Assembly (NCBI GenBank): GCA_964482615.1
Contig: CAYZYK010000007.1
Coordinates: forward strand, 1 to 29,035
Direction: 5' to 3'
Length of the DNA stretch: 29,035 bases
Origin: CAYZYK01 sp964482615
GTDB taxonomy: Bacteria; Patescibacteriota; Minisyncoccia; Minisyncoccales; CAYZYK01
Under the pieces are notes generated by a model that ran no database searches, had not been told where the DNA came from, and worked only from the letters and a program-made list of their open reading frames with translations. Shown in pieces: positions 6,939 to 13,287 of this stretch (position 1 is its first letter; every line of letters begins with the position of its first letter). Position numbers and translations under genes: made by a program.

Positions 6939-8672
6939 ATGAAAAATCAAGAAATAGCTAAAATCCTGCGAGAAATCGCAGATTATCTTAAAACAGAGGA
7001 AGTAGAGTTCAAACCTTATGCTTACAGAAAAGCATCTGTTACTTTAGAAACCTTAGAGAAAGATGTTGAGGATATTTACAAAAAAGGAGGACTCAAATCT
7101 TTGGAAAAAATACCGGGGGTTGGAAAAAGTATAGCCAAAAAAATTGAAGAGTATATAAAAAAGGGGAAGATTAAGTATTATGAGAAGATAAAAAAGGAAC
7201 TGCCTGTTGCTATGGAAGAACTCATAAGAATTGAGGGTATGGGACCCAAAAAAGTAAGGAAGCTTTTCCAAAAACTTGGAATAAAAAACGTTAAAGACTT
7301 GGAGAAAGCGGCCAAAGAAAAGAAAATAAGAGAGCTTGAAGGGTTTGGTGAAAAAACAGAGGAAAATATTTTACAGGGAATTGAGTTTTTAAAAAAAAGT
7401 AAAGGAAGGTTTCTTTTGGGAAATATTTTGCCCCAAGCAAGAGAAATAAAAGAAAAATTGGAGAAAAGAAAAGAAGTCAAAAAAGTTGATTTGGCGGGTT
7501 CTTTGAGGAGAATGAAAGAAACTATAGGAGATGTTGATATTCTAGCTGTTTCTGAGGAGCCTGAAAAGACAATGGATTTTTTTGTTTCCCAGGAGAATAT
7601 AGTTAAAGTTTGGAGCAAAGGAAAAACAAAATCTTCAGTGAAAACCAAACAAGGATTTGATATGGATTTGAGGGTTATTCCTCAAAAAAGTTATGGTGCT
7701 GCCCTTCAGTATTTTACTGGAAGTAAAGAACATAATATTCATACAAGGAGGGTGGCCATTGATAAAGGATTAAAGTTAAGTGAGTATGGGGTTTTTCGGG
7801 GGAAAAAGCAGATAGCTGGGAAAACAGAAAAAGGGGTTTATGAAGCAATAGGGCTTTCCTTGATACCATCTGAGATGAGATTAAACAAAGGAGAAATTGA
7901 AGCTGCCCGAAGAGGAGAACTACCCAAAATTATCGGTTATAATGATATTTTAGGTGATCTTCATTGTCACTCAGAATGGAATGGAGGAAACAATTCAATT
8001 TCCGAACTTGCAGATATTGCCCAAGAAATGGGATATGAATATTTAGGAATAGCAGATCATACTAAATTCTTAAGAATTGAACATGGTTTAGATGAAAAAA
8101 AACTAGCAGAACAAAGAAAAGAGATAGATAAACTTAACAGAAAATTTGAATTAGGGGGTAAAAAATTCAGGTTGTTGCAGGGAGCTGAAACAAATATCTT
8201 AAAGACGGGAGAGATAGATATTAATAATAAAGCCCTAGAAAAACTTGATTATGCCATTGGGGGAGTCCATTCCAGTTTTAAAATATCAAAAAAAGAGATG
8301 ACCGAGAGAATTATTCGGGCCATTAAAAATCCAAACATTAATATTATTTCCCATCCTACCGGAAGAATTCTAAAAAGAAGAGACGAATACAAAATTGATT
8401 TTAATAAGATATTGAGAGCAGCAAAAGAATACAATGTTCTTTTGGAAATAAACTCTTTTCCAGAAAGAATGGATCTTAATGGAGAGAAAGTAAGAAAAAC
8501 AAAAGAAGCTCAAGTTAGAATGATAATAAACACTGATTCTCATCATAAAGACCAGTTGAAGTTTATTGAATTTGGAATAGGTCAAGCAAGAAGAGGTTGG
8601 GCAGAAAAAAAAGACATTATAAACACTTATCCTTTAAAGAAATTATTAAAGTTTTTTAAAAACCATGAATAA
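6939..8672 (+). CDS. polX: DNA polymerase X with PHP exonuclease domain
   Basis: A 577-residue bacterial PolX with full domain order. Residues 1-85 are the 8-kDa-like region with helix-hairpin-helix IPGVGKSIAKKI; a second HhH lies at 96-105 (RIEGMGPKKV) and a third near 134. The nucleotidyltransferase palm has AGSLRRMKETIGDVDIL at 186-202, with catalytic D198 and D200, and the third Asp in DMDLRV (D243). FTGSKEHN (259-266) is the fingers/thumb signature. The C-terminal PHP domain runs from about 338, with metal ligands in DLHCHSEW (340-347) and ADHT (372-375). Such enzymes fill gaps in base-excision repair and the PHP domain gives 3'-5' exonuclease and AP activities. The stop overlaps the next start by eight bases. 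Confidence 0.95.
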   Translation: MKNQEIAKILREIADYLKTEEVEFKPYAYRKASVTLETLEKDVEDIYKKGGLKSLEKIPGVGKSIAKKIEEYIKKGKIKYYEKIKKELPVAMEELIRIEGMGPKKVRKLFQKLGIKNVKDLEKAAKEKKIRELEGFGEKTEENILQGIEFLKKSKGRFLLGNILPQAREIKEKLEKRKEVKKVDLAGSLRRMKETIGDVDILAVSEEPEKTMDFFVSQENIVKVWSKGKTKSSVKTKQGFDMDLRVIPQKSYGAALQYFTGSKEHNIHTRRVAIDKGLKLSEYGVFRGKKQIAGKTEKGVYEAIGLSLIPSEMRLNKGEIEAARRGELPKIIGYNDILGDLHCHSEWNGGNNSISELADIAQEMGYEYLGIADHTKFLRIEHGLDEKKLAEQRKEIDKLNRKFELGGKKFRLLQGAETNILKTGEIDINNKALEKLDYAIGGVHSSFKISKKEMTERIIRAIKNPNINIISHPTGRILKRRDEYKIDFNKILRAAKEYNVLLEINSFPERMDLNGEKVRKTKEAQVRMIINTDSHHKDQLKFIEFGIGQARRGWAEKKDIINTYPLKKLLKFFKNHE

Positions 8673-8850
8673 AAAACCAAGCCTTCTTCAAAGAAAAATT
8701 CCTACTGAGATAGGGATTATAATTATTGGGATAGTGGCTGCTATCTTTATTTTCGGTGTTATTTTCTATCGCTACTGGTACCTGGAAAAACTACTGGAAG
8801 ATTTTACTTCTTCTTACCAAACAAGTTATGAAGATAGTTCAATTACCTGA
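8665..8850 (+). CDS. Small single-pass membrane protein
   Basis: A 61-residue protein with a basic N-terminus (MNKKPSLLQRKIP), one clear membrane helix at about 15-36 (EIGIIIIGIVAAIFIFGVIF) and a short polar, Ser/Asp-rich outer tail. Charge distribution predicts N-in/C-out topology. The start overlaps the polX stop in the string ATGAATAA, a typical coupled arrangement that supports the gene being real. I recognise no family, and there is no evidence of a link to PolX beyond position. A role as a small membrane anchor is only a guess. Confidence 0.5.
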   Translation: MNKKPSLLQRKIPTEIGIIIIGIVAAIFIFGVIFYRYWYLEKLLEDFTSSYQTSYEDSSIT

Positions 8851-8905
8851 GATAACTGCTTAAAATTAAAAGAATCTATTTAAGGAGTTTTTATTTTAAG
8901 ATTCT

Positions 8906-8911
8906 TATAAT
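8906..8911 (+). promoter_or_regulatory. -10 box of the Nudix gene
   Basis: A perfect TATAAT ends nine bases before the ATG at 8921, implying a leader of about three bases. No convincing -35 is visible. Confidence 0.4.
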
Positions 8912-8920
8912 AATCAAAAT

Positions 8921-9340
8921 ATGCCAGTAGAAAAATCAGCTGGAGCTGTTGTTTTCCGGCGAGAAAACGATAAAATTAAATATCTTATTATTCAATATGA
9001 AGCAGGTCATTGGGAATTTCCCCGAGGAATGATAGAAAAAGGAGAAAAATTAAAAGAGACAGCAAAAAGAGAAATAAAAGAAGAAACAGGCCTTGAAGAC
9101 ATTGAATTTATTGACGGGTTTTTGGAGTGGATAAAATTCTTTTTTAAAAGAGATAATGGAACAGTTATGAAAATAGCCACTTTTCTTTTAGCTGAAACAA
9201 AAACGAAAGAAATTAAATTATCCCACGAACATCAAAATTATGTTTGGTTACCTTACAAAGAAGTGTTAAAGAAATTAACTTACAAAAATTCAAAAGATAT
9301 TTTAAAAAAGGCAAATGACTTTATTTCAAAAAAGAGTTAA
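8921..9340 (+). CDS. Nudix hydrolase, probably Ap4A-type
   Basis: A 139-residue Nudix protein. The Nudix box fits GX5EX7REUXEEXGU at residues 36-58: G36, E42, R50, E51, E54, E55, G57, L58. The N-terminus KSAGAVVFRR and the phrase HWEFPRGMIEKGE are typical of the diadenosine-tetraphosphate hydrolase branch, which cleaves Np4N alarmones asymmetrically in the cytoplasm. A late VWLPYKEVLKKLTY also fits that group. Exact substrate cannot be proven from sequence; other nucleoside diphosphate derivatives are possible. The 3' end overlaps the MGMT-domain gene by 26 bases, so the two are probably co-translated. Confidence 0.85.
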   Translation: MPVEKSAGAVVFRRENDKIKYLIIQYEAGHWEFPRGMIEKGEKLKETAKREIKEETGLEDIEFIDGFLEWIKFFFKRDNGTVMKIATFLLAETKTKEIKLSHEHQNYVWLPYKEVLKKLTYKNSKDILKKANDFISKKS

Positions 9341-9557
9341 CAAAATAGCTAAAACTATTCCAAAAGGAGAAGTTAAAACTTACAAAGAAGTAGCCAGGTT
9401 GGCAGGTTCCCCAAAAGCTCACAGAGCCGTTGGTAATATTTTAGCTAAAAACAAAGACAATAAAATCCCTTGTCATAGAGTTGTGAGAGGAGATGGTAAA
9501 ATTGGAGGATACAACAGGGGTAAAGGAAAAAAGGGGAAAGTTATGAAGACTCAATAA
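9315..9557 (+). CDS. Alkylated DNA-protein cysteine methyltransferase domain, C-terminus disrupted
   Basis: Residues 4-70 form the DNA-binding/active-site domain of the MGMT (Ogt) family: FQKRVNKIAKTIPKGEV, TYKEVARLAG, HRAVGNILAKN, and the active-site PCHRVV with acceptor C53, then GKIGGYNRG. The family transfers alkyl groups from O6-alkylguanine to that cysteine. There is no N-terminal ribonuclease-like domain, as in many short homologues. The normal final helix after GGYxxG (usually a K-rich LLxxEG segment) is missing: the frame reads GKGKKGKVMKTQ and stops. PyrB sequence begins in the -1 frame precisely there, at an A AAA AAG run (9527-9533). A -1 slip would produce a 310-residue MGMT-PyrB fusion. 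Otherwise this is a gene broken by a deletion or a misassembly. Confidence 0.75.
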   Translation: MTLFQKRVNKIAKTIPKGEVKTYKEVARLAGSPKAHRAVGNILAKNKDNKIPCHRVVRGDGKIGGYNRGKGKKGKVMKTQ

Positions 9558-10246
9558 GAACTTTCTCAAGTTATGTTGATTTGGTTATTATGCGTCATTT
9601 TATACCTGGTTTAGCAGAAAGAATGGCTTGGGAGATGAATTATATTGGAAGGCCCGTTCCTCTAATCAATGCTGGTTCAGGAAGAGATCAGCATCCAACT
9701 CAAGCCTTGTTTGATATCTATACTCTCCATCGGTCTTTTGAAAGAGAAGGTGGTATTGACGGAAGAATTATTGTTATGGTGGGTGACCTGAAAAGAGGCA
9801 GGACAGTTCGTTCCTTGAGCTATCTTTTAACTAAATATGAAAAAATTACAATCTGGTTCGTATCTCCCCCAGAACTCCAAATGGAAGATGATATTAAAGA
9901 TTATCTTAGAGAAAACGGTGTTCGTTTTGAAGAAACAGATGATTTGGAAAAAATAATCCCCGAAGCTGATGTTGTATATATGACCAGAATCCAGAAAGAA
10001 TGGGATAAAGAAAATGAATCTTCAGAAGTAGACTACAGCAGATATTATTTTAAGGTGGAATATTTGGATATTTTGGGACCTAACTCGGCAATAATGCATC
10101 CCTTGCCCAGGGTGGAGGAGATTCCCCAGGAAGTCGACAAGGATAGAAGAGCTGTTTATTGGCGCCAGGTCAGGAATGGTATGCATATAAGGACGGCTCT
10201 TATTGCTATAATATTCGGCAAAGACAGAGAGATCCTAGATTACTGA
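9524..10246 (+). CDS. pyrB: Aspartate carbamoyltransferase catalytic chain, 5'-truncated
   Basis: The frame is open from 9524 and matches bacterial PyrB from the conserved lysine-glycine-glutamate block onward: KKGESYEDSIRTFSSYVD, then QHPTQALFDIYTLH, VGDLKRGRTVRSL, YMTRIQKEW, HPLPRVEEIP and DKDRRAVYWRQVRNGMHIRTAL. About 80 N-terminal residues are absent, including the carbamoyl-phosphate-binding SxRTR loop. The remaining aspartate domain could not make carbamoyl-aspartate alone. An in-frame stop (9521-9523) precedes the homology, and no ATG exists before the one at 9590; TTG at 9581 is the only near start. Expression might come from a -1 slip out of the overlapping MGMT frame; if not, this is a remnant. 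A hairpin terminator follows. Confidence 0.75.
   Translation, partial: RKKGESYEDSIRTFSSYVDLVIMRHFIPGLAERMAWEMNYIGRPVPLINAGSGRDQHPTQALFDIYTLHRSFEREGGIDGRIIVMVGDLKRGRTVRSLSYLLTKYEKITIWFVSPPELQMEDDIKDYLRENGVRFEETDDLEKIIPEADVVYMTRIQKEWDKENESSEVDYSRYYFKVEYLDILGPNSAIMHPLPRVEEIPQEVDKDRRAVYWRQVRNGMHIRTALIAIIFGKDREILDY
9527..9533 (+). other. A AAA AAG slippery heptamer at the MGMT/PyrB junction
   Basis: In the MGMT frame the codons are gga aaa aag, so the heptamer is in the phase needed for -1 slippage. After slipping, reading continues as GGG GAA AGT, the PyrB frame. The site type is known from dnaX. No downstream stimulatory structure was found by eye, and the surroundings are A/G rich, so chance is possible. 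Confidence 0.35.
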
Positions 10247-10274
10247 AAACTCACTTTTCCTCATTATTTAAACA

Positions 10275-10300
10275 CTGCTCCCCCGGGAGCAGCTTTTTTT
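10275..10300 (+). terminator. Terminator after pyrB
   Basis: CTGCTCC (10275-10281), loop CCCG, GGAGCAG (10286-10292), one C, then seven T. Confidence 0.85.
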
Positions 10301-10316
10301 AAGATTTAAGCTAACC

Positions 10317-10344
10317 TTGTTCTTAAAAATATTTATGCTAATAT
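10317..10344 (+). promoter_or_regulatory. Extended -10 promoter of the PurF-like gene
   Basis: TGCTAATAT (10336-10344) is an extended -10 element. A weak TTGTTC (10317-10322) lies 16 bp upstream. The predicted leader is about 40 nt. Confidence 0.45.
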
Positions 10345-10380
10345 AAATTCTCTGTTCTTTTAAAAACCCACTTCTTTCAA

Positions 10381-10387
10381 AAGGAGG
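10381..10387 (+). promoter_or_regulatory. Shine-Dalgarno site of the PurF-like gene
   Basis: AAGGAGG is three bases from the ATG at 10391 and six from the in-frame ATG at 10394. The second has the better spacing and would give the N-terminus MAGLFAL. Confidence 0.65.
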
Positions 10388-10390
10388 AAG

Positions 10391-11758
10391 ATGATGGCTG
10401 GACTCTTTGCTTTAAGTGTTGACCCCACTAAATACCCAAATCGTTTTTTGGAAGATCTCTTTTGGGGTATATTTTATCAACAGCATCTAAGTGCTGACTA
10501 TTGTGGTATATCAACTTTCGATAATGAAAAGATCAGAATTCAAACCCACAAAGGACTTCTAAGGCCTAGTTTTGAAGGAGAAATGACAGAATTTGAGGGG
10601 AGCCAGGGAATCGGCTATTGTGGCTCTGATAGAGAACCCCGCCTTGTTACCTCAAGGGTGGGGAGATGGAGTGCTTGTTTTTCTGGTAATTTAACAAACA
10701 GGGAAGAGTTGAAAAAGAGATTTATGGATTTTGGTCATATTTTTGAACAGACAGCTGAAGATATAAATGATATTGAAATAATTGTGAAGCTTTTAGCCCA
10801 AGGAAAGGACATAGTTAATGGAATAGAGACTATAGTCCAGGAGGCAGAAGGAGCTTATTCTCTCTTTGTTTTGACAGAAGATGGAATCTTTATTGTTCGT
10901 TCTCCCAATGGACAATGGCCGCTGGTGATTGGTGAAAAAGAAGGATCAGTTTGTGTTGCTTCAGAATCTGGAGGATTCAGAAACCTCGGATTTGAACTCA
11001 AGAGAGCTCTTGCACCAGGTGAAATTGTTTTTTTAAGTAACGGTATTTTGAATCCGATAAAAGTTATTAAAGCAAAAGAAACCAAAGTCTGCAGTTTCCT
11101 TTGGGTTTATACCACTTTTCCCAATGCTGTGATTGAAGGAATTCCTGCTTCTTTGGTCAGAAAAAGACTGGGGGCTGCTTTAGCAAGAAGAGACATCAAA
11201 AAGGGTTTTTGTCCCGATATAGTCAGTCCCGTACCAGATTCTGGTCGCTTTCATGCTATCGGATATCATCAAGAATTCTGTAGACAGATAATGGCTGGGA
11301 ATACAGATAAAATGCCTTTTTATGATGAAGTTTTGTTGAAATATTCTTACGCTGGAAGAAGTTATACTCCTCAGACCCAAGAAGCAAGAGAACTTGAAGC
11401 CCATATTAAGCTTCTAACTAGTGGGGAGGATTTTTCTGGCACCACTTTAGTTGTTTGTGACGATTCTATTGTCCGGGGAACTCAGACTCAGACAAACTTA
11501 GTTCCTAAATTGAAATCAATGGGAATTGAAGATATTCATTTTCGAATATCAAACCCCGAGCTTGTCTCTCATTGTCCCTGGGGAAAGACAACTAAAAAAG
11601 GAGAAACTTTAGTTCACCGCGTGCCGGACATAGGAGAGAGAGTTAAGTTTTTGGGTGTTGAAAGCCTGAAATATAATACTGTTGATGATTTAGTGAACGC
11701 TATTGGTCTTCAGAGAGAACAACTTTGTGTTGATTGTGATTTACCCTGTGAGCAATAA
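10391..11758 (+). CDS. Amidophosphoribosyltransferase-like protein with inactivated glutaminase domain
   Basis: A 455-residue PurF homologue with both domains. The N-terminal Ntn glutaminase fold (to about 230) is degenerate. The protein begins MMAGLFAL, so Ala replaces the nucleophile Cys1 of CGxxG. The IGHxRYST block is IGYCGSD (74-80), and HNGNL is FSGNL (97-101). The phosphoribosyltransferase domain is intact: VPDSGR (281-286), YAGRSYTPQTQEAR and the PRPP loop VVCDDSIVRGTQT (354-366). C234, C395, C446 and C449 match the four Fe-S ligands of the Bacillus-type enzyme. PurF makes phosphoribosylamine from PRPP and glutamine; this form could use only free ammonia, or has another role. The gene is monocistronic with a strong Shine-Dalgarno. 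The start may be 10394. Confidence 0.8.
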   Translation: MMAGLFALSVDPTKYPNRFLEDLFWGIFYQQHLSADYCGISTFDNEKIRIQTHKGLLRPSFEGEMTEFEGSQGIGYCGSDREPRLVTSRVGRWSACFSGNLTNREELKKRFMDFGHIFEQTAEDINDIEIIVKLLAQGKDIVNGIETIVQEAEGAYSLFVLTEDGIFIVRSPNGQWPLVIGEKEGSVCVASESGGFRNLGFELKRALAPGEIVFLSNGILNPIKVIKAKETKVCSFLWVYTTFPNAVIEGIPASLVRKRLGAALARRDIKKGFCPDIVSPVPDSGRFHAIGYHQEFCRQIMAGNTDKMPFYDEVLLKYSYAGRSYTPQTQEARELEAHIKLLTSGEDFSGTTLVVCDDSIVRGTQTQTNLVPKLKSMGIEDIHFRISNPELVSHCPWGKTTKKGETLVHRVPDIGERVKFLGVESLKYNTVDDLVNAIGLQREQLCVDCDLPCEQ

Positions 11759-11768
11759 AAATCAAAAT

Positions 11769-11790
11769 GCCACCCTGTAGGGTGGCTTTT
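11769..11790 (+). terminator. Terminator between convergent genes, possibly bidirectional
   Basis: GCCACCC (11769-11775), loop TGTA, GGGTGGC (11780-11786), then T-rich sequence. On the minus strand the hairpin is followed by ATTTTGATTTTT, so it may also stop transcription coming from rplT. Confidence 0.8.
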
Positions 11791-11818
11791 TATTTTCCAA
11801 AACAAAATCTTCTTTATT

Positions 11819-12169
11819 TTATTTCTCTTTTACTTTCTCAACAATCTTTTTGAAAACTTCAGGTTGTTCTTTGGCTAAAGTAGCTAAAACTTTTCTGTCA
11901 AGATCTATCTTTTTTTGTTTTAGTCCGTGCATGAAACGACTGTAAATTAAACCGTGTTGACGGCAAGCAGCATTAATTTGGGTTTGCCAGAGTTTTCTGA
12001 ACTCTCTCTTTTTTGTTCTTCTATCACGATAAGCGTATTCTCTTGCGTGTTGTAGAGCGTCTTTTGCTTGTTTGTATTTTGATTTTCTTCCCCATCTGTA
12101 ACCTTTGGTCTCTTTTAAGACCTTCTTTTTCCTTTTCTTTTTTATTTTTCCTCTTTTTACTCTTGGCAT
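11819..12169 (-). CDS. rplT: 50S ribosomal protein L20
   Basis: A 116-residue basic protein with the full L20 pattern: MPRVKRGKIKKKRKKKVLKETKGYRWGRKSKYKQAKDAL split by the usual helix breaks, then YAYRDRRTKKREFRKLWQ, INAACRQHGLIYSRFMHGL and DRKVLATLA. Length is normal (about 118). L20 binds 23S rRNA early in large-subunit assembly, and in several bacteria represses its own operon. It is the last gene of the leftward smpB-tmRNA-infC-rpmI-rplT cluster, four bases after rpmI. Confidence 0.97.
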   Translation of the reverse strand: MPRVKRGKIKKKRKKKVLKETKGYRWGRKSKYKQAKDALQHAREYAYRDRRTKKREFRKLWQTQINAACRQHGLIYSRFMHGLKQKKIDLDRKVLATLAKEQPEVFKKIVEKVKEK

Positions 12170-12173
12170 AAGT

Positions 12174-12359
12174 TTAACTCTTCAGGAGTTCTTTAATTTT
12201 TTTAGCTAGGGGTTTTTTAACTTTAACCCATTTTCTCTTCTTTCTTTTCTTTTCGCCTGATTTTTTGGCCCGAAGATGATTTTGGCCGGTAGATCTTCTT
12301 AAAACCTTTCCGTTTTTTGTTATTTTAAACCTTTTTTTTATTGATTTTCTTGTCTTCAT
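12174..12359 (-). CDS. rpmI: 50S ribosomal protein L35
   Basis: A 61-residue, very basic protein: MKTRKSIKKRFKITKNGK followed by RRSTGQNHLRAKKSGEKKRK. The KxxKKRFKxTxxGK and HLxxKK motifs define L35. It is slightly short of the usual 64-66 residues. It lies between infC and rplT in the standard IF3-L35-L20 order; the gaps are 15 and 4 bases, so one transcript is expected. Where studied, the L35/L20 pair is autoregulated by L20 through the leader; no such leader structure was identified here. Confidence 0.95.
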   Translation of the reverse strand: MKTRKSIKKRFKITKNGKVLRRSTGQNHLRAKKSGEKKRKKRKWVKVKKPLAKKIKELLKS

Positions 12360-12374
12360 AATTTTTGAGATAAT

Positions 12375-12881
12375 TTATTTTTTTCTAATCATTAAGGTAA
12401 GACCTCTTGGTGCCTTCTTTATTTCTGATTCTTTTTCTATTTCTGTTTTTTCTTCCATCATTTCAATAAATTTATTTATCTTTTTTCTGGCTAAATCTTT
12501 GTGAGCTTTTTCTCTCCCTCTCAATCTCATCTCTATCCTTACTCTGTCACCCGCCTTTAAAAATCTTTGGGCCGCTTTGGCTTTAGTTTGAAGATCGTGA
12601 TCTGAGATATTAAAGCCTAATCTTACTCCTTTTACTTGGCTGCTTTTTGATTTGGATTTCTTTCTTTCTTTCTTTTTCTGTGAGTAAAGGTATTTTCCAT
12701 AATCTATTATTTTACAGACAGGAGGTTCTGCTTTATCTGTCACTTGTACTAAATCCAAATCGCGCTCCTTAGCTAATTGAAGCGCTTCTTTGGTTAGTAA
12801 AATTCCAATTTGTTTTCCTGTTTCGTCAATTACTCTTACTTTTTGAGCTCTTATTTTGTTGTTAACTGGTGGTTTTCTTAT
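12375..12881 (-). CDS. infC: Translation initiation factor IF-3, probable AUA start
   Basis: From residue 1 at 12881 the product has 168 residues and the two IF-3 domains: PPVNNKIRAQKVRVIDETGK and QIGILLTKEALQLAKERDLD in the N-domain, then DYGKYLYSQKKKERKKSKS as linker, KGVRLGFNISDHDLQTKAKAA and the C-domain AGDRVRIEMRLRGREKAH. IF-3 binds the 30S subunit and rejects non-canonical start codons. No ATG, GTG or TTG is in frame between the tmRNA 3' end (12902) and the homologous region. The only plausible codons are TTA (12899) and ATA (12881). A rare start is a known autoregulatory feature of infC (AUU in E. coli). An open frame back to TTG at 12944 exists, but it would be translated from the tmRNA T-arm. 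The exact start is uncertain. Confidence 0.9.
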   Translation of the reverse strand: MRKPPVNNKIRAQKVRVIDETGKQIGILLTKEALQLAKERDLDLVQVTDKAEPPVCKIIDYGKYLYSQKKKERKKSKSKSSQVKGVRLGFNISDHDLQTKAKAAQRFLKAGDRVRIEMRLRGREKAHKDLARKKINKFIEMMEEKTEIEKESEIKKAPRGLTLMIRKK

Positions 12882-12901
12882 ATTTTTTCTAAAGTTTAAT
12901 G

Positions 12902-13287
12902 TGGAGGTGGCGAGGGCGAACTCGCGTGCAGAAATTATCTCCAAAAGAGTTCTACAAGATTAGCTCAATTTGAGAATCAGACACGGAATTAAAATTGAGC
13001 AAAATTTCTATGTCTTAGATCCAATTATTTTCAGTGCTTATCTTGGATCGGAGAAAAGCTACCTATCTCGCTTATATATGACACCGAGATTTGCCTAGCG
13101 AGAATCAGCAAGCTCGATGGCATCAGCTCCCTGAAATTGCAGAGCAATTCAGAGACCTAAATTAGGCGTAGGCTAATGCGGGTTTTTTGAATAAGTTTGC
13201 ACCTATTCTTTCTCGAAGTTTAATGAGGTTCGAGAAGGCTCATCTTGCCTGTTTTGGGTAAATTTCTGTCGAAACTTAAACACCCCC
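12902..13287 (-). ncRNA. ssrA: Transfer-messenger RNA (tmRNA)
   Basis: About 386 nt on the minus strand. The 5' end GGGGGTG (13287-13281) pairs over seven positions (one G-U) with CACCTCC (12909-12903). The conserved TTTCGACAG follows the 5' arm. A second helix joins CAGAAATT (13268-13261) with AATTTCTG (12936-12929). The tag frame begins GCA at 13200, preceded by TAGGT (E. coli has TAGTC), and encodes ANLFKKPALAYA then TAA (13164-13162). Hairpins typical of pseudoknots follow. The T-arm is GCGAG-TTCGCC-CTCGC, with an unusual six-base loop lacking the normal A. CCA is not encoded (ACA follows the stem). tmRNA with SmpB rescues ribosomes on non-stop messages. The 5' end overlaps the last 12 bases of smpB. 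Confidence 0.92.

Noticed and set aside
7178..7648. Leftward 156-codon open frame inside polX
   Set aside because: It is antisense to the conserved polymerase domain, and its composition (Phe/Ser rich) is what the complement of A/G-rich codons gives.
12882..12944. Extension of infC upstream to the TTG at 12944
   Set aside because: Those codons are the 3' part of the tmRNA (acceptor stem and T-arm), and IF-3 homology does not begin until after 12881. It is kept only as an alternative in the finding on the infC start.
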